A stretch of DNA of 8,571 bases, taken from Acholeplasmatales bacterium. GTDB lineage: Bacteria; Bacillota_I; Bacilli_A; Acholeplasmatales; Anaeroplasmataceae. Both the position numbers and the translations under genes were made by a program. The stretch covers positions 1 to 8,571 of the forward strand of contig JAILGR010000089.1 of NCBI GenBank assembly GCA_024696565.1, in the 5' to 3' direction. The notes below the pieces were generated by a model. The model was not told where the DNA came from and made no database searches. It saw only the letters and a program-made list of their open reading frames with translations. This document shows positions 1 to 7,012 of this stretch, in pieces (position 1 is the stretch's first letter; each line of letters opens with the position of its first letter).

Positions 1-744
1 AGCTTCACCTTTCATATATTTTAATAAATAATCATATGTATCATATTCATATTCAGCATCAAATAAATGATATAAATCAGCATCACTTGTACAATCAAAA
101 CCTAAATCCCTAATATATTTACAAAAACTAGTATGAATAGATTCAGCTAATAAGAAAATATCTTCATTTTCTTTTCTTAATAGTGGGAATGTATAGGCAA
201 AAAATTCATATGGTATTAATGATGCCACATCAAATCTAAAACCATCAACACCCATTCTAACATACATTAAAAGAGTATCTGCCAAATACTTAGTTAATTC
301 TGGATATTCAAATTTTAAATCTGTAATATCAGACCAATCACCAACACGATTAGAAAAATCACCATTTGGCTTATGGTAAAACCATTCTGGATGTTCTTGT
401 GTTAAAACACTATCTCTGGATGTATGATTAAATACAATATCCATAATGACCTTTAAGCCTAATTTATGAGCTTCATCTAATAATTTCTTAAAATCATCCT
501 TAGTACCATAATCTTTATTAATTTCTCTATAATCATAAATAGAATATGGAGAACCAATAGTTCCCTTTCTATCCTTTTTACCTATTGGATGAATTGGTAA
601 TAGTTGAATAATATCAACACCTAAATCCTTTATTCTTGGTAAATCCTTTATTACCCCTTCTAAATCATGAGTTTTAGAATATTGTCTTGGAAAAACCTGA
701 TAAATTATTTTATTTCTTAAATTTATATTTGTATATTTGGCCAT
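1..744 (-). CDS. GH13 alpha-amylase-family glycosyl hydrolase, 3' end cut by window edge
   Basis: The reading frame runs open for 248 codons from an ATG at 744 to the window edge, so the C-terminal part is missing. It matches the GH13 (beta/alpha)8 barrel, which hydrolyses or transfers alpha-glucosidic bonds in starch, glycogen or maltooligosaccharides. Visible landmarks are QLLPIHPIG near residue 50, then GSPYSIYDY, region I DIVFNH (102-107), region II GFRFDVAS with Arg170 and the nucleophile Asp172, and region III LLAES with the acid/base Glu201. Region IV, with the third catalytic carboxylate, would lie outside the window. The protein starts MAKYTNINLRNKIIYQ with no signal peptide, so it is probably cytoplasmic. 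The start is fixed by a good Shine-Dalgarno (AAGGGGG) 8 nt upstream. It has its own promoter just after the preceding gene's terminator, so it is probably a separate unit. Exact specificity (amylase, glucosidase, neopullulanase) cannot be told from this part. Confidence 0.93.
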   Translation of the reverse strand, partial: MAKYTNINLRNKIIYQVFPRQYSKTHDLEGVIKDLPRIKDLGVDIIQLLPIHPIGKKDRKGTIGSPYSIYDYREINKDYGTKDDFKKLLDEAHKLGLKVIMDIVFNHTSRDSVLTQEHPEWFYHKPNGDFSNRVGDWSDITDLKFEYPELTKYLADTLLMYVRMGVDGFRFDVASLIPYEFFAYTFPLLRKENEDIFLLAESIHTSFCKYIRDLGFDCTSDADLYHLFDAEYEYDTYDYLLKYMKGEA

Positions 745-752
745 ATAAGATA

Positions 753-759
753 CCCCCTT
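753..759 (-). promoter_or_regulatory. Shine-Dalgarno of the GH13 gene
   Basis: AAGGGGG on the minus strand lies 8 nt before the ATG at 744. It fixes the start, and it coincides with the predicted transcription start, so the leader would be only about 15 nt. Confidence 0.8.
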
Positions 760-765
760 ATAACT

Positions 766-793
766 ATTATAAAATATTTTAACATATCATCAA
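766..793 (-). promoter_or_regulatory. Sigma-A-type promoter for the GH13 gene
   Basis: On the minus strand TTGATG (793-788, four of six consensus bases) is followed after 16 bp by a perfect TATAAT (771-766). It falls between the purF-like terminator and the GH13 start. The predicted start point is near 759. A 12-bp perfect AT palindrome (TAAAATATTTTA, 770-781) fills most of the spacer and might be an operator, though such palindromes are common in AT-rich DNA. No CcpA cre-like site was recognised. Confidence 0.6.
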
Positions 794-795
794 AG

Positions 796-819
796 AAAAA
801 AGAGACAAAAATGTCTCTT
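796..819 (-). terminator. Rho-independent terminator of the purF-like gene
   Basis: On the minus strand AAGAGACA-TTTT-TGTCTCTT forms an 8-bp stem with a 4-nt loop, followed by further T residues. The left arm begins inside the TAA stop codon of the purF-like gene, so stop codon and terminator overlap. Confidence 0.8.
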
Positions 820-2224
820 ATTCTTTTCCATCCCAACAATATGTACAAAGCTTATCTTCATCAATTTCACAAGCCTTCTTCATATCATCTAAACGATTAA
901 ATTGTAATGAAGTAAAATGTAATTCCTTACGTATTTCTTCTACCATTGTTTTATATTTATCAGAATCCGGATTAACATATGAATCTAGAGTTTCTCTATC
1001 ACAGTTTCCTTCTAAACGTAAGATAGTCTTTCTTGTAATTAATTCTAATTCCGAATTAGTTCTTGAGAAATTTAAATATTTACAACCATATAAAAGTGGT
1101 GGACATGCTGATCTAATATGAACTTCTTTAGCTCCACTATTATATAAGAATTCAGTTGTTTCTCTCATTTGAGTACCACGAACGATAGAATCATCAATTA
1201 ACATTAAGCTCTTACCATTAATTAAATCATGAACTGGGATTAATTTCATTCTAGCAATTAGATTTCTCTTTTCCTGTCTAGTTGGCATAAATGATCTTAA
1301 CCATGTAGGTGTATATTTAATAAATGGTCTTTCAAATGGAATACCACTTTCGTTTGCATAACCAACTGCGTGAGCTGTACCAGAATCAGGCACACCAGCA
1401 ACAGAGTCTGGTTTTACAGTATCTCTTCTTGCCATATACTTACCACAGTTGTAACGCATCTTTTCAACTGAAAGTCCCTCATATGAAGATGTAGGATAAC
1501 CATAATATACCCATAAGAATGTACAAATTCTCATCTTATTTCCTGGATTTACTAGTGTTTTTACACCATCAGGATTTACTAAACAAATCTCACCAGGCCC
1601 TAATTCTTTATATTCTTTATAGCCTAAGTTTAGATAAGCAAAGGATTCAAATGTTACACAATAATCATTCTTTCCTCTTGAACCAATGATTGCAGGAGTT
1701 CTACCATATTTATCTCTTGCTACATAGATTCCGTTTTCATTTAACAAAAGTAAAGTAATTGATCCATCAATTAATTCATGAACATATTGGATTCCCTCAA
1801 TTAGGTTATCCTTTTGATTAATGATAGATGCTACTAATTCAGTAGGATTAATGTCACCACCACTCATCTCAAGGAAGTGAGAACGTCCACATGCGAAAAG
1901 CTTAGATACAATTTCCTCAACATTATTAATTTTACCTACTGTTGTAATGGCATAAGTTCCGTGATGACTTCTAACTAATAGTGGTTGTGGTTCATAATCA
2001 GAGATACAACCAATACCCATAGAACCTTTCATCTTTTCGAAATCTGCCGCAAATTTGGTACGAAATGGTGCATTTTCAATATTGTGAATTGCGCGATCAA
2101 AACCATTTTCATTTAATACTACCATTCCACCTCTTCTTGTACCTAAGTGTGAATGGTAATCAATTCCAAAGAACAAATCAAAGACACAGTCTTTTTTTGA
2201 TACTGCTCCAAAAAATCCGCCCAT
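818..2224 (-). CDS. purF: PurF-family amidophosphoribosyltransferase-like protein with degenerate glutaminase site
   Basis: A 468-residue PurF homologue. Canonical PurF makes 5-phosphoribosylamine from PRPP and glutamine, the first step of purine synthesis. The phosphoribosyltransferase half looks intact: LMLIDDSIVRGTQ (Asp344, Asp345, Thr351) is the PRPP loop. Cys234, Cys381, Cys460 and Cys463 sit where Bacillus-type PurF binds a [4Fe-4S] cluster. The N-terminal glutaminase half is odd: the protein starts M-G-G-F-F-G, with Gly where the catalytic Cys should be, and other pocket motifs are altered (HRGQ to TRRGG, NG to VG, SDSE to NPTE). It may therefore use free ammonia or an external ammonia source, or have another role. 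The ATG at 2224 is chosen for its strong Shine-Dalgarno; a TTG 12 codons upstream has none. Terminators flank the gene on both sides, so it is probably monocistronic, yet no convincing promoter was found; TAAAAT at 2256-2251 is a weak -10 candidate. No purine riboswitch is visible. From memory, similar MSGFFG/MGGFFG proteins occur in gut anaerobes including Bacteroides. Confidence 0.9.
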   Translation of the reverse strand: MGGFFGAVSKKDCVFDLFFGIDYHSHLGTRRGGMVVLNENGFDRAIHNIENAPFRTKFAADFEKMKGSMGIGCISDYEPQPLLVRSHHGTYAITTVGKINNVEEIVSKLFACGRSHFLEMSGGDINPTELVASIINQKDNLIEGIQYVHELIDGSITLLLLNENGIYVARDKYGRTPAIIGSRGKNDYCVTFESFAYLNLGYKEYKELGPGEICLVNPDGVKTLVNPGNKMRICTFLWVYYGYPTSSYEGLSVEKMRYNCGKYMARRDTVKPDSVAGVPDSGTAHAVGYANESGIPFERPFIKYTPTWLRSFMPTRQEKRNLIARMKLIPVHDLINGKSLMLIDDSIVRGTQMRETTEFLYNSGAKEVHIRSACPPLLYGCKYLNFSRTNSELELITRKTILRLEGNCDRETLDSYVNPDSDKYKTMVEEIRKELHFTSLQFNRLDDMKKACEIDEDKLCTYCWDGKE

Positions 2225-2231
2225 TATATTT

Positions 2232-2237
2232 CCCTCC
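2232..2237 (-). promoter_or_regulatory. Shine-Dalgarno that fixes the purF-like start at 2224
   Basis: GGAGGG on the minus strand lies 7 nt before the ATG at 2224. It decides against the in-frame TTG at 2260. This matters because it puts Gly-Gly, not a cleavable propeptide ending before Cys, at the N-terminus. Confidence 0.85.
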
Positions 2238-2268
2238 AAAAAACAATTTAATTTTAACAAAAAAGACT

Positions 2269-2297
2269 AAAAAAAAGAAGAGTATTTTAATACTCTT
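2269..2297 (-). terminator. Rho-independent terminator after the membrane/SGNH fusion gene
   Basis: On the minus strand AAGAGTAT-TAAA-ATACTCTT gives an 8-bp stem with a 4-nt loop, followed by C and eight T residues. It lies 14 nt after the TAA stop at 2312 and separates that gene from the purF-like gene. Confidence 0.8.
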
Positions 2298-2311
2298 TCT
2301 ATAAAAACGCT

Positions 2312-4351
2312 TTACTTAGACAAATCTCCATAAATTGTTCTTGCGGCTAATTCGCCCATTAAATCATAAGCCTTTTTTGATGGATGAAGATGATCTTTAC
2401 TATCCATTTCATCATTGAAATGCCATGCCCCATCTTCAAAGTGAGAAATCCTTCCTTCAAAATCAATTAAATTAGGATATGCTTTAATCCAATCATTAAC
2501 TTTATTTTTAAGTTCTTCTCTAAATTCTTTATATGTTCTCCAACCATAAATTGGTAAAAGTGTACCATAATATACTTTTAAATCAAATCTCTTAGAAATC
2601 TTTAGATAGTATTCTAATCCTTCTATCAATTCTTCTTTAGTAGGTAAATCTTCCATAGGTCTAAATGAATTTAAATCTATGCCTACTGGATGAATAATAT
2701 CATTTATACCATGCTGAATAATAATATTTTTACATCCACAAACAGAACTAATTTCGTGAAAAAATCTATTCTTACCCTTTTTACCATAAGATTGATATGT
2801 TATACAATCATATTCTCTTAACACACGAGTACCAGATACTGCCTTACGTATAACAGATACATTTTTAATTCCCATTTCTCTTAAGTGTAATAACATATAA
2901 TCTGGCCAATCTTGGCTAGTTATAGAATCACCAAAACAAATTACAGATTCATTAGTATCCTCTGTAAATACATCAATATTTGCAATAAAATATACCCAGC
3001 TAGTTTCTTTAGAAGTATTTAAGTCTAATTTATCTTTTAAGGATTGATCACCATATGCATAATATCCTTTAGATAAAGGACCTACAATATCTACTCCACC
3101 AGTTAATTTAGTGTATCCCTTTAAATAAATATTTAATACTAAATATTCATCACTTACTAAATCATATAATATTGGATCAGATACAATAGATTTTCCTTTT
3201 TCGATAGTAAATCTTCTTTCATTATTAAATGTAACATAAATAGGATTTTCTTGTTTATCATTTAATTCATGTCCTTTAGCAATAATGACATGATCTATAA
3301 TAACATCTTCTTCTTGTAAGAAATTATCTAAAGTAATTCTTACATACCTACCACCAAAAGGTATAAATATTGGATATCTTAATGTAACATCCTTAGCATA
3401 AGTTTGAGGACTTGGCAAACACTTAGATTGAGCATTACCATAAATTGTTACCCACTTATAACCAGATACATCAAATTTATTTATCTTCCTTTTAGGAATA
3501 GGTAATAACATATGAGTATTCTTTTTATAAATATCATAGCCATCTTTATATGATAAATAGTGGCGTTCTGATAATGGAATAGAAATAAATAAATGTAATA
3601 ATATTACTGGTAGGCAACAAAATATAGCATACCATTTAGCATTTTCTGCAGATATATATACAAAACATACACCCATCCAAAGAATCATTTCACCAAAATA
3701 ATTAGGGTGTCTTGAATATTTCCATAATTTTGATTCATATACTACCTTATTACTACTTCTATTTTTTCTAAATAAATACATTTCGTAATCAGCCTGTGTT
3801 TGATAAAAGATTGCCATAGTCATTATACCAAGACCAATCATTTGCCAAAGACCAAATGAATGCATTTCTTTAATATATAAATACATTGGTAATGAAGATA
3901 CAAATACCACTAATGTTGGCATAATAAATACGGCAAAAAAGCTAACTAAAAAATAAACCTTTCCAGTTTTTTGTTTAATCTTTTTATAACGCCAATCTTC
4001 ATAATTAATCCCTGTATATTCAATGGCATAATTAATAGATAATCTAATAGCCCATAAGGTAAATACCATAAAATATAGGACAGTTCCAATATTGAAGGCT
4101 TGATATTCAATCATTAAAAACATCATAATTACTGGTGTTTGAATAGACCAATAAGGATTAATTATTGATGTATTATCTAAAACTAAACCAAATATATATA
4201 CTATTACCATAGGTGTTAGACATAATATAAACAATCTAAGTAATACATCTAACATATCTGTAAATTTATATAATACAAAGCCTAAAGTAAAGGATAATGC
4301 ATATAAAATTGTCAGAAATAATAACCCTAAAAATTTCTTTTTATAGCTCAT
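2312..4351 (-). CDS. Fusion of DUF1295/steroid 5-alpha-reductase-like membrane domain with XynE-like SGNH esterase
   Basis: The protein has 679 residues and three parts. Residues 1 to about 285 are very hydrophobic with several membrane helices. They carry DUF1295/isoprenylcysteine-methyltransferase-like signatures: NPYW (65-68), LWAIRLS (99-105), DWRY (119-122) and RHPNYFGE (214-221). Residues about 290-470 are soluble and beta-rich, with GGRYVRITLDN, FTIEKGKSIVSDP and LNIYLKG, like the N-terminal beta domain of XynE-type esterases. Residues about 470-679 are an SGNH hydrolase: GDS with Ser476, block II Gly507, GIND with Gly548 and Asn550, and DHLHP with Asp653 and His656. All catalytic blocks are present, so an active esterase, perhaps a carbohydrate deacetylase, is plausible. 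The membrane domain's reaction is unknown. There is no signal peptide. The basic PIPKRK after the last helix suggests the esterase faces the cytoplasm, which is unusual; this is inference. GAGG 7 nt upstream supports the start. A promoter lies over the end of the preceding gene. Confidence 0.88.
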   Translation of the reverse strand: MSYKKKFLGLLFLTILYALSFTLGFVLYKFTDMLDVLLRLFILCLTPMVIVYIFGLVLDNTSIINPYWSIQTPVIMMFLMIEYQAFNIGTVLYFMVFTLWAIRLSINYAIEYTGINYEDWRYKKIKQKTGKVYFLVSFFAVFIMPTLVVFVSSLPMYLYIKEMHSFGLWQMIGLGIMTMAIFYQTQADYEMYLFRKNRSSNKVVYESKLWKYSRHPNYFGEMILWMGVCFVYISAENAKWYAIFCCLPVILLHLFISIPLSERHYLSYKDGYDIYKKNTHMLLPIPKRKINKFDVSGYKWVTIYGNAQSKCLPSPQTYAKDVTLRYPIFIPFGGRYVRITLDNFLQEEDVIIDHVIIAKGHELNDKQENPIYVTFNNERRFTIEKGKSIVSDPILYDLVSDEYLVLNIYLKGYTKLTGGVDIVGPLSKGYYAYGDQSLKDKLDLNTSKETSWVYFIANIDVFTEDTNESVICFGDSITSQDWPDYMLLHLREMGIKNVSVIRKAVSGTRVLREYDCITYQSYGKKGKNRFFHEISSVCGCKNIIIQHGINDIIHPVGIDLNSFRPMEDLPTKEELIEGLEYYLKISKRFDLKVYYGTLLPIYGWRTYKEFREELKNKVNDWIKAYPNLIDFEGRISHFEDGAWHFNDEMDSKDHLHPSKKAYDLMGELAARTIYGDLSK

Positions 4352-4358
4352 ATTAATA

Positions 4359-4362
4359 CCTC
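4359..4362 (-). promoter_or_regulatory. Shine-Dalgarno of the membrane/SGNH gene, abutting a T-tract
   Basis: GAGG on the minus strand is 7 nt before the ATG at 4351. It begins at the base after the T-tract of the upstream hairpin, leaving no spacer between terminator and ribosome site. Confidence 0.75.
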
Positions 4363-4385
4363 AAAAAAAGCCCGAAGGCTTTTTT
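4363..4385 (-). terminator. UUCG-tetraloop terminator-like hairpin after the CotH-like gene
   Basis: On the minus strand AAAAAAGCC-TTCG-GGC is followed by seven T residues. The GC core is only 3 bp but is closed by a very stable C(UUCG)G loop and extended by A-U pairs. The arrangement is nearly symmetrical, so it could act in both directions. It lies directly after a double stop (TAATAA). It may end the upstream operon, fully or partly, and it is also the 5' end of the RNA from the promoter at 4386-4413. Confidence 0.7.
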
Positions 4386-4413
4386 ATTATACAACTTCCC
4401 ATGTACAAGTCAA
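4386..4413 (-). promoter_or_regulatory. Sigma-A-type promoter for the membrane/SGNH gene, inside the end of the CotH-like gene
   Basis: On the minus strand TTGACT (4413-4408, five of six consensus) is followed after 16 bp by perfect TATAAT (4391-4386), which overlaps the stop codons of the CotH-like gene. The predicted start is near 4379-4380, so the RNA would begin with the hairpin GCC-UUCG-GGC and reach the ATG about 28 nt later. It gives a way to transcribe the downstream gene despite the hairpin. Confidence 0.55.
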
Positions 4414-6429
4414 ATTAATAACATCAACTGTAACAAGTAATGTAGTTTCACCTGTAATACCTTTAATCTTAAAGTTAGCACCACTATTTAATGATAATGC
4501 ATTAGGTCCTACAGAATCATCATTACCCCAGTTAATTTGATTCCATTCACCATTTCTATTAAACTTAAATTTAGTATTACTTGAGATGGTAATAGTAACT
4601 TGATATACACCGTTGCCTTTATATTCTAGTGGATAATCAGTTGAACTCCAACCATTAAAATTACCAACAATATGAACTGGTGTATAGTTATGACCATCAT
4701 CTAAATCATTATTATCATCTCCACCATCATCAACAACAGCTGGTTTTAAATCATAACTTAAATCAACTTGTTCTAACTTTGATGTCATATATTCATTAAA
4801 TGATAAATTATTTGGATCATCTAAATCAAAATTAATAGTAGTAAATGTTGATGTAACTGATGATTCATAAGTAGCTTTAGCTATATCATATAAAGCTTTA
4901 AAGGTATCATTTTTTACCCAATTTGATGCTTTAATAGCTTTAACATAATTTAAATATATTGCCTTAGATGCATTAGTATCAGAAGCTAAAATAGTTTTAG
5001 TAAATAATGTATTAACTTTTCTATTATTAGCGTTAGTTGTTGAGAATACTTTAGCATTCTTTAATCCATTACCATCTGGATCATAATCCTTTGTAATACC
5101 AAAACATCTATCATTATCAATAGGAATATAATAAGCTTTTCCATTAACTCTAGAGAAATAAATCATATAATTATTATTGTTATTTCTAAAATCATCTGGA
5201 TTGCCAATATAATAATTTACAGCCTGAGCTACGGCAAAATATGATAAATCCATAACTTTATCAATTTCTTCATATTTTTTATTTGTAATAACATTAGCTA
5301 AATTAAATAATTGGCTATCATTGTAATCTACATCAGTATTAGTCTTTCTTTCATATGCTGGTATATAAGAACCTGACAAATTACCAACACCAACACAAGA
5401 ACCTTTTACAGTATTATTGGATAAATCAGGTCCATCACCATACCCATAATTCCAAATACCACCAGAACCAACACCCCAAGATGCTTTATAAAAATCACCA
5501 TAGTTAGATTCACTAACACCATATGATCCAGCTTTTTCTTCTTTCCATTCTGGTAGATTTAATATATCATCATCTTTAAGATGTCTTTTAATCATAGACT
5601 TACTTGCTGGTTCATAAAGTGTACAAAGACCAAATTTATAATCCTGATTTGAAGATGAAACATTAAATTCACATAAACCAATCTCTTGAGATAAAATGCC
5701 ACAAGCACCATATAATTTAGATGCATATACTTCTTTTATATGAGTAGTATCAAAATTCTTATTCCATTTAATATCTAAACCAGATAAACCTAAAAATTCT
5801 CTATCTTCTCTTTCTTTCTTTTCTTGAGCTTTATTTGTCCAATCATAAGCATCAGCTCCATAAGCTTCCACATCATCAAAAGTCTCATCAAATGATAATT
5901 TAAAATGATTTAAATTAACAATATTTCCATCTTCAAAAATAGACTTTCTAGAAGTATTACCCTTTTGACGAATACCTACATCATTAAAGTTCCATGTAAA
6001 TGTATTACCATAATTTAAAATAGAAATAGTGACACTTTTACAATGTCTATATATTTCTGATTTATAACCAGTACTATAATCTTCTTGAAGCTTTTCAAGT
6101 TCACTATCATCAACTTCTATTGAAACAGTAACCTTATTTCCTAAATTAAATAAATCTGAATAAGTAGCACTATCTTTAGTTAAAATCTTTGGTGTAGAAA
6201 AATCTGGTGCTTCTAAATTAATATTTTTATAAGCATCAACATCATAAATAGAATCATCAGTTTTAATATCATCTTCAATATCTGGATTATCAATTACAGT
6301 TGGATTGTTATCATCGTTATTATCATTGTTACCTGATGATGGCTTATCCCCACTACTTCCACCTATAAGGCCACAAGATGTAAGTGATAATAATAAGATT
6401 GGTAATGCTAATAAATACTTCTTTTTCAT
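4387..6429 (-). CDS. CotH-kinase-like lipoprotein with C-terminal carbohydrate-binding-like module
   Basis: A 680-residue surface lipoprotein. MKKK followed by a hydrophobic stretch and the lipobox LTSC predicts lipidation at Cys19. An Asn/Asp/Ser-rich linker (about 22-58) leads to a CotH-like domain at about 90-560. Its landmarks are VGIRQKGNTSRKS (Arg154, Lys156, Gly157, Asn158), HFKLSFDE, a REFLGLSGLDIKWN stretch, and YYIPIDNDRCFG with Asp438 and Asp440, matching the Asp pair of CotH spore-coat kinases. CotH itself phosphorylates Ser of coat proteins; CotH-like domains also occur on exported proteins of non-spore-formers. A second acidic linker (about 565-581) precedes a module (582-680) with IVGNFNGWS, FKFNRNGEWNQINWG and spaced Trp residues, resembling SusE/SusF starch-binding domains. 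Substrate of the kinase-like domain is unknown. The start has a very strong extended Shine-Dalgarno. The 12-nt gap to the preceding stop indicates co-transcription. Confidence 0.85.
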   Translation of the reverse strand: MKKKYLLALPILLLSLTSCGLIGGSSGDKPSSGNNDNNDDNNPTVIDNPDIEDDIKTDDSIYDVDAYKNINLEAPDFSTPKILTKDSATYSDLFNLGNKVTVSIEVDDSELEKLQEDYSTGYKSEIYRHCKSVTISILNYGNTFTWNFNDVGIRQKGNTSRKSIFEDGNIVNLNHFKLSFDETFDDVEAYGADAYDWTNKAQEKKEREDREFLGLSGLDIKWNKNFDTTHIKEVYASKLYGACGILSQEIGLCEFNVSSSNQDYKFGLCTLYEPASKSMIKRHLKDDDILNLPEWKEEKAGSYGVSESNYGDFYKASWGVGSGGIWNYGYGDGPDLSNNTVKGSCVGVGNLSGSYIPAYERKTNTDVDYNDSQLFNLANVITNKKYEEIDKVMDLSYFAVAQAVNYYIGNPDDFRNNNNNYMIYFSRVNGKAYYIPIDNDRCFGITKDYDPDGNGLKNAKVFSTTNANNRKVNTLFTKTILASDTNASKAIYLNYVKAIKASNWVKNDTFKALYDIAKATYESSVTSTFTTINFDLDDPNNLSFNEYMTSKLEQVDLSYDLKPAVVDDGGDDNNDLDDGHNYTPVHIVGNFNGWSSTDYPLEYKGNGVYQVTITISSNTKFKFNRNGEWNQINWGNDDSVGPNALSLNSGANFKIKGITGETTLLVTVDVINLTCTWEVV

Positions 6430-6431
6430 TT

Positions 6432-6443
6432 GATCACCTTCCT
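6432..6443 (-). promoter_or_regulatory. Extended Shine-Dalgarno of the CotH-like lipoprotein
   Basis: AGGAAGGTGATC on the minus strand contains AGGTGATC, an 8-base uninterrupted match to the usual 16S anti-Shine-Dalgarno complement, with 7 nt from GG to the ATG at 6429. It overlaps the upstream TAG stop. It suggests strong translation and fixes the start. Confidence 0.8.
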
Positions 6444-7011
6444 AAATGTCAATTACTACAATTTCATCCTTTATCTTATCATAAGCCACTTCATATTTTT
6501 CTTTTTTATATGTATGACTTTGTAACTCTAAAGGAATTTTAAATAAACCAATTCTTTCATGGTTTGTAAATATAACTCTCGACTTTTTTTCTATTATTTC
6601 ATCATCAAGTTTTATTCTTAAAACCTGAGAATGAAATGAATGCTTTTTAGCTGTTTGCCAAAGCTTATAATCAAATTCAAAATTAATTGTTTGCCTAAAG
6701 ATAAACCTTGCTTCTTTATAATAATTAATTATTCTAATATGCTTAATAATAACAACTACTAAATAAACAATTAATGCTATTATTGATAAGATTCCTAATA
6801 TTAAAATAATAAATAATGTTAAGAATAATGCATAATAGAATGAAGCATTATCAATACTATTATTCAAAAAATAAGTAATAGCTTTAAAATCAAAATAAGA
6901 TAAAGTTAGAACTATTCCTAATAAAACAATACTTAAAAATAAATCTAGAATTGTCTTCTTTATTTTATATTTAGAAAATATAGTATTTGTATTTACTTCT
7001 ATCTTTTCCAT
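6442..7011 (-). CDS. Unrecognised membrane protein with two hydrophobic segments
   Basis: I do not recognise this family. From the ATG at 7011 the protein has 189 residues: a short polar N-terminus, a membrane helix at about 20-40, a short loop, a long hydrophobic stretch at about 58-90 (possibly one long helix or two tight ones), then a soluble charged C-terminal domain of about 95 residues ending in KYEVAYDKIKDEIVVIDI. The basic residues after the second segment (KHIR) suggest that both termini are cytoplasmic. The ATG at 7011 sits one base after the TAA of the aminotransferase gene (TAA-T-ATG), typical of translational coupling, with no separate Shine-Dalgarno. An alternative ATG at 7029 would add six residues and overlap that gene by 17 nt; it also lacks a ribosome site. 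It lies between the aminotransferase and the CotH-like lipoprotein in one operon; no function can be inferred from that. Confidence 0.75.
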   Translation of the reverse strand: MEKIEVNTNTIFSKYKIKKTILDLFLSIVLLGIVLTLSYFDFKAITYFLNNSIDNASFYYALFLTLFIILILGILSIIALIVYLVVVIIKHIRIINYYKEARFIFRQTINFEFDYKLWQTAKKHSFHSQVLRIKLDDEIIEKKSRVIFTNHERIGLFKIPLELQSHTYKKEKYEVAYDKIKDEIVVIDI

Positions 7012-7012
7012 A

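Noticed and set aside
2225..2260. In-frame TTG start adding 12 residues to the purF-like protein
   Set aside because: No Shine-Dalgarno precedes it, while the ATG at 2224 has GGAGGG at ideal spacing and aligns with the family N-terminus. The extra residues do contain a Cys, but it is not followed by the G-x-F-G expected after a PurF catalytic Cys.
2065..2304. 79-codon plus-strand open frame
   Set aside because: It lies mostly antisense to the purF-like start and runs through the minus-strand terminator; its end is low-complexity (Lys/Leu/Ile from A/T runs) and no ribosome site was seen.
2224..2330. Promoter for the purF-like gene
   Set aside because: TAAAAT (2256-2251) has no acceptable -35 at 16-18 bp, and TTGTCT near 2320 has only a poor -10 and would place the start before the terminator. 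Nothing convincing was found.
6424..6452. TTGACA (6452-6447) as a -35 for the CotH-like gene
   Set aside because: At 17 bp spacing the -10 position reads ATGAAA and lies on the start codon, so it could not transcribe the whole gene; the hexamer is explained by the codons for the C-terminal residues of the upstream protein.
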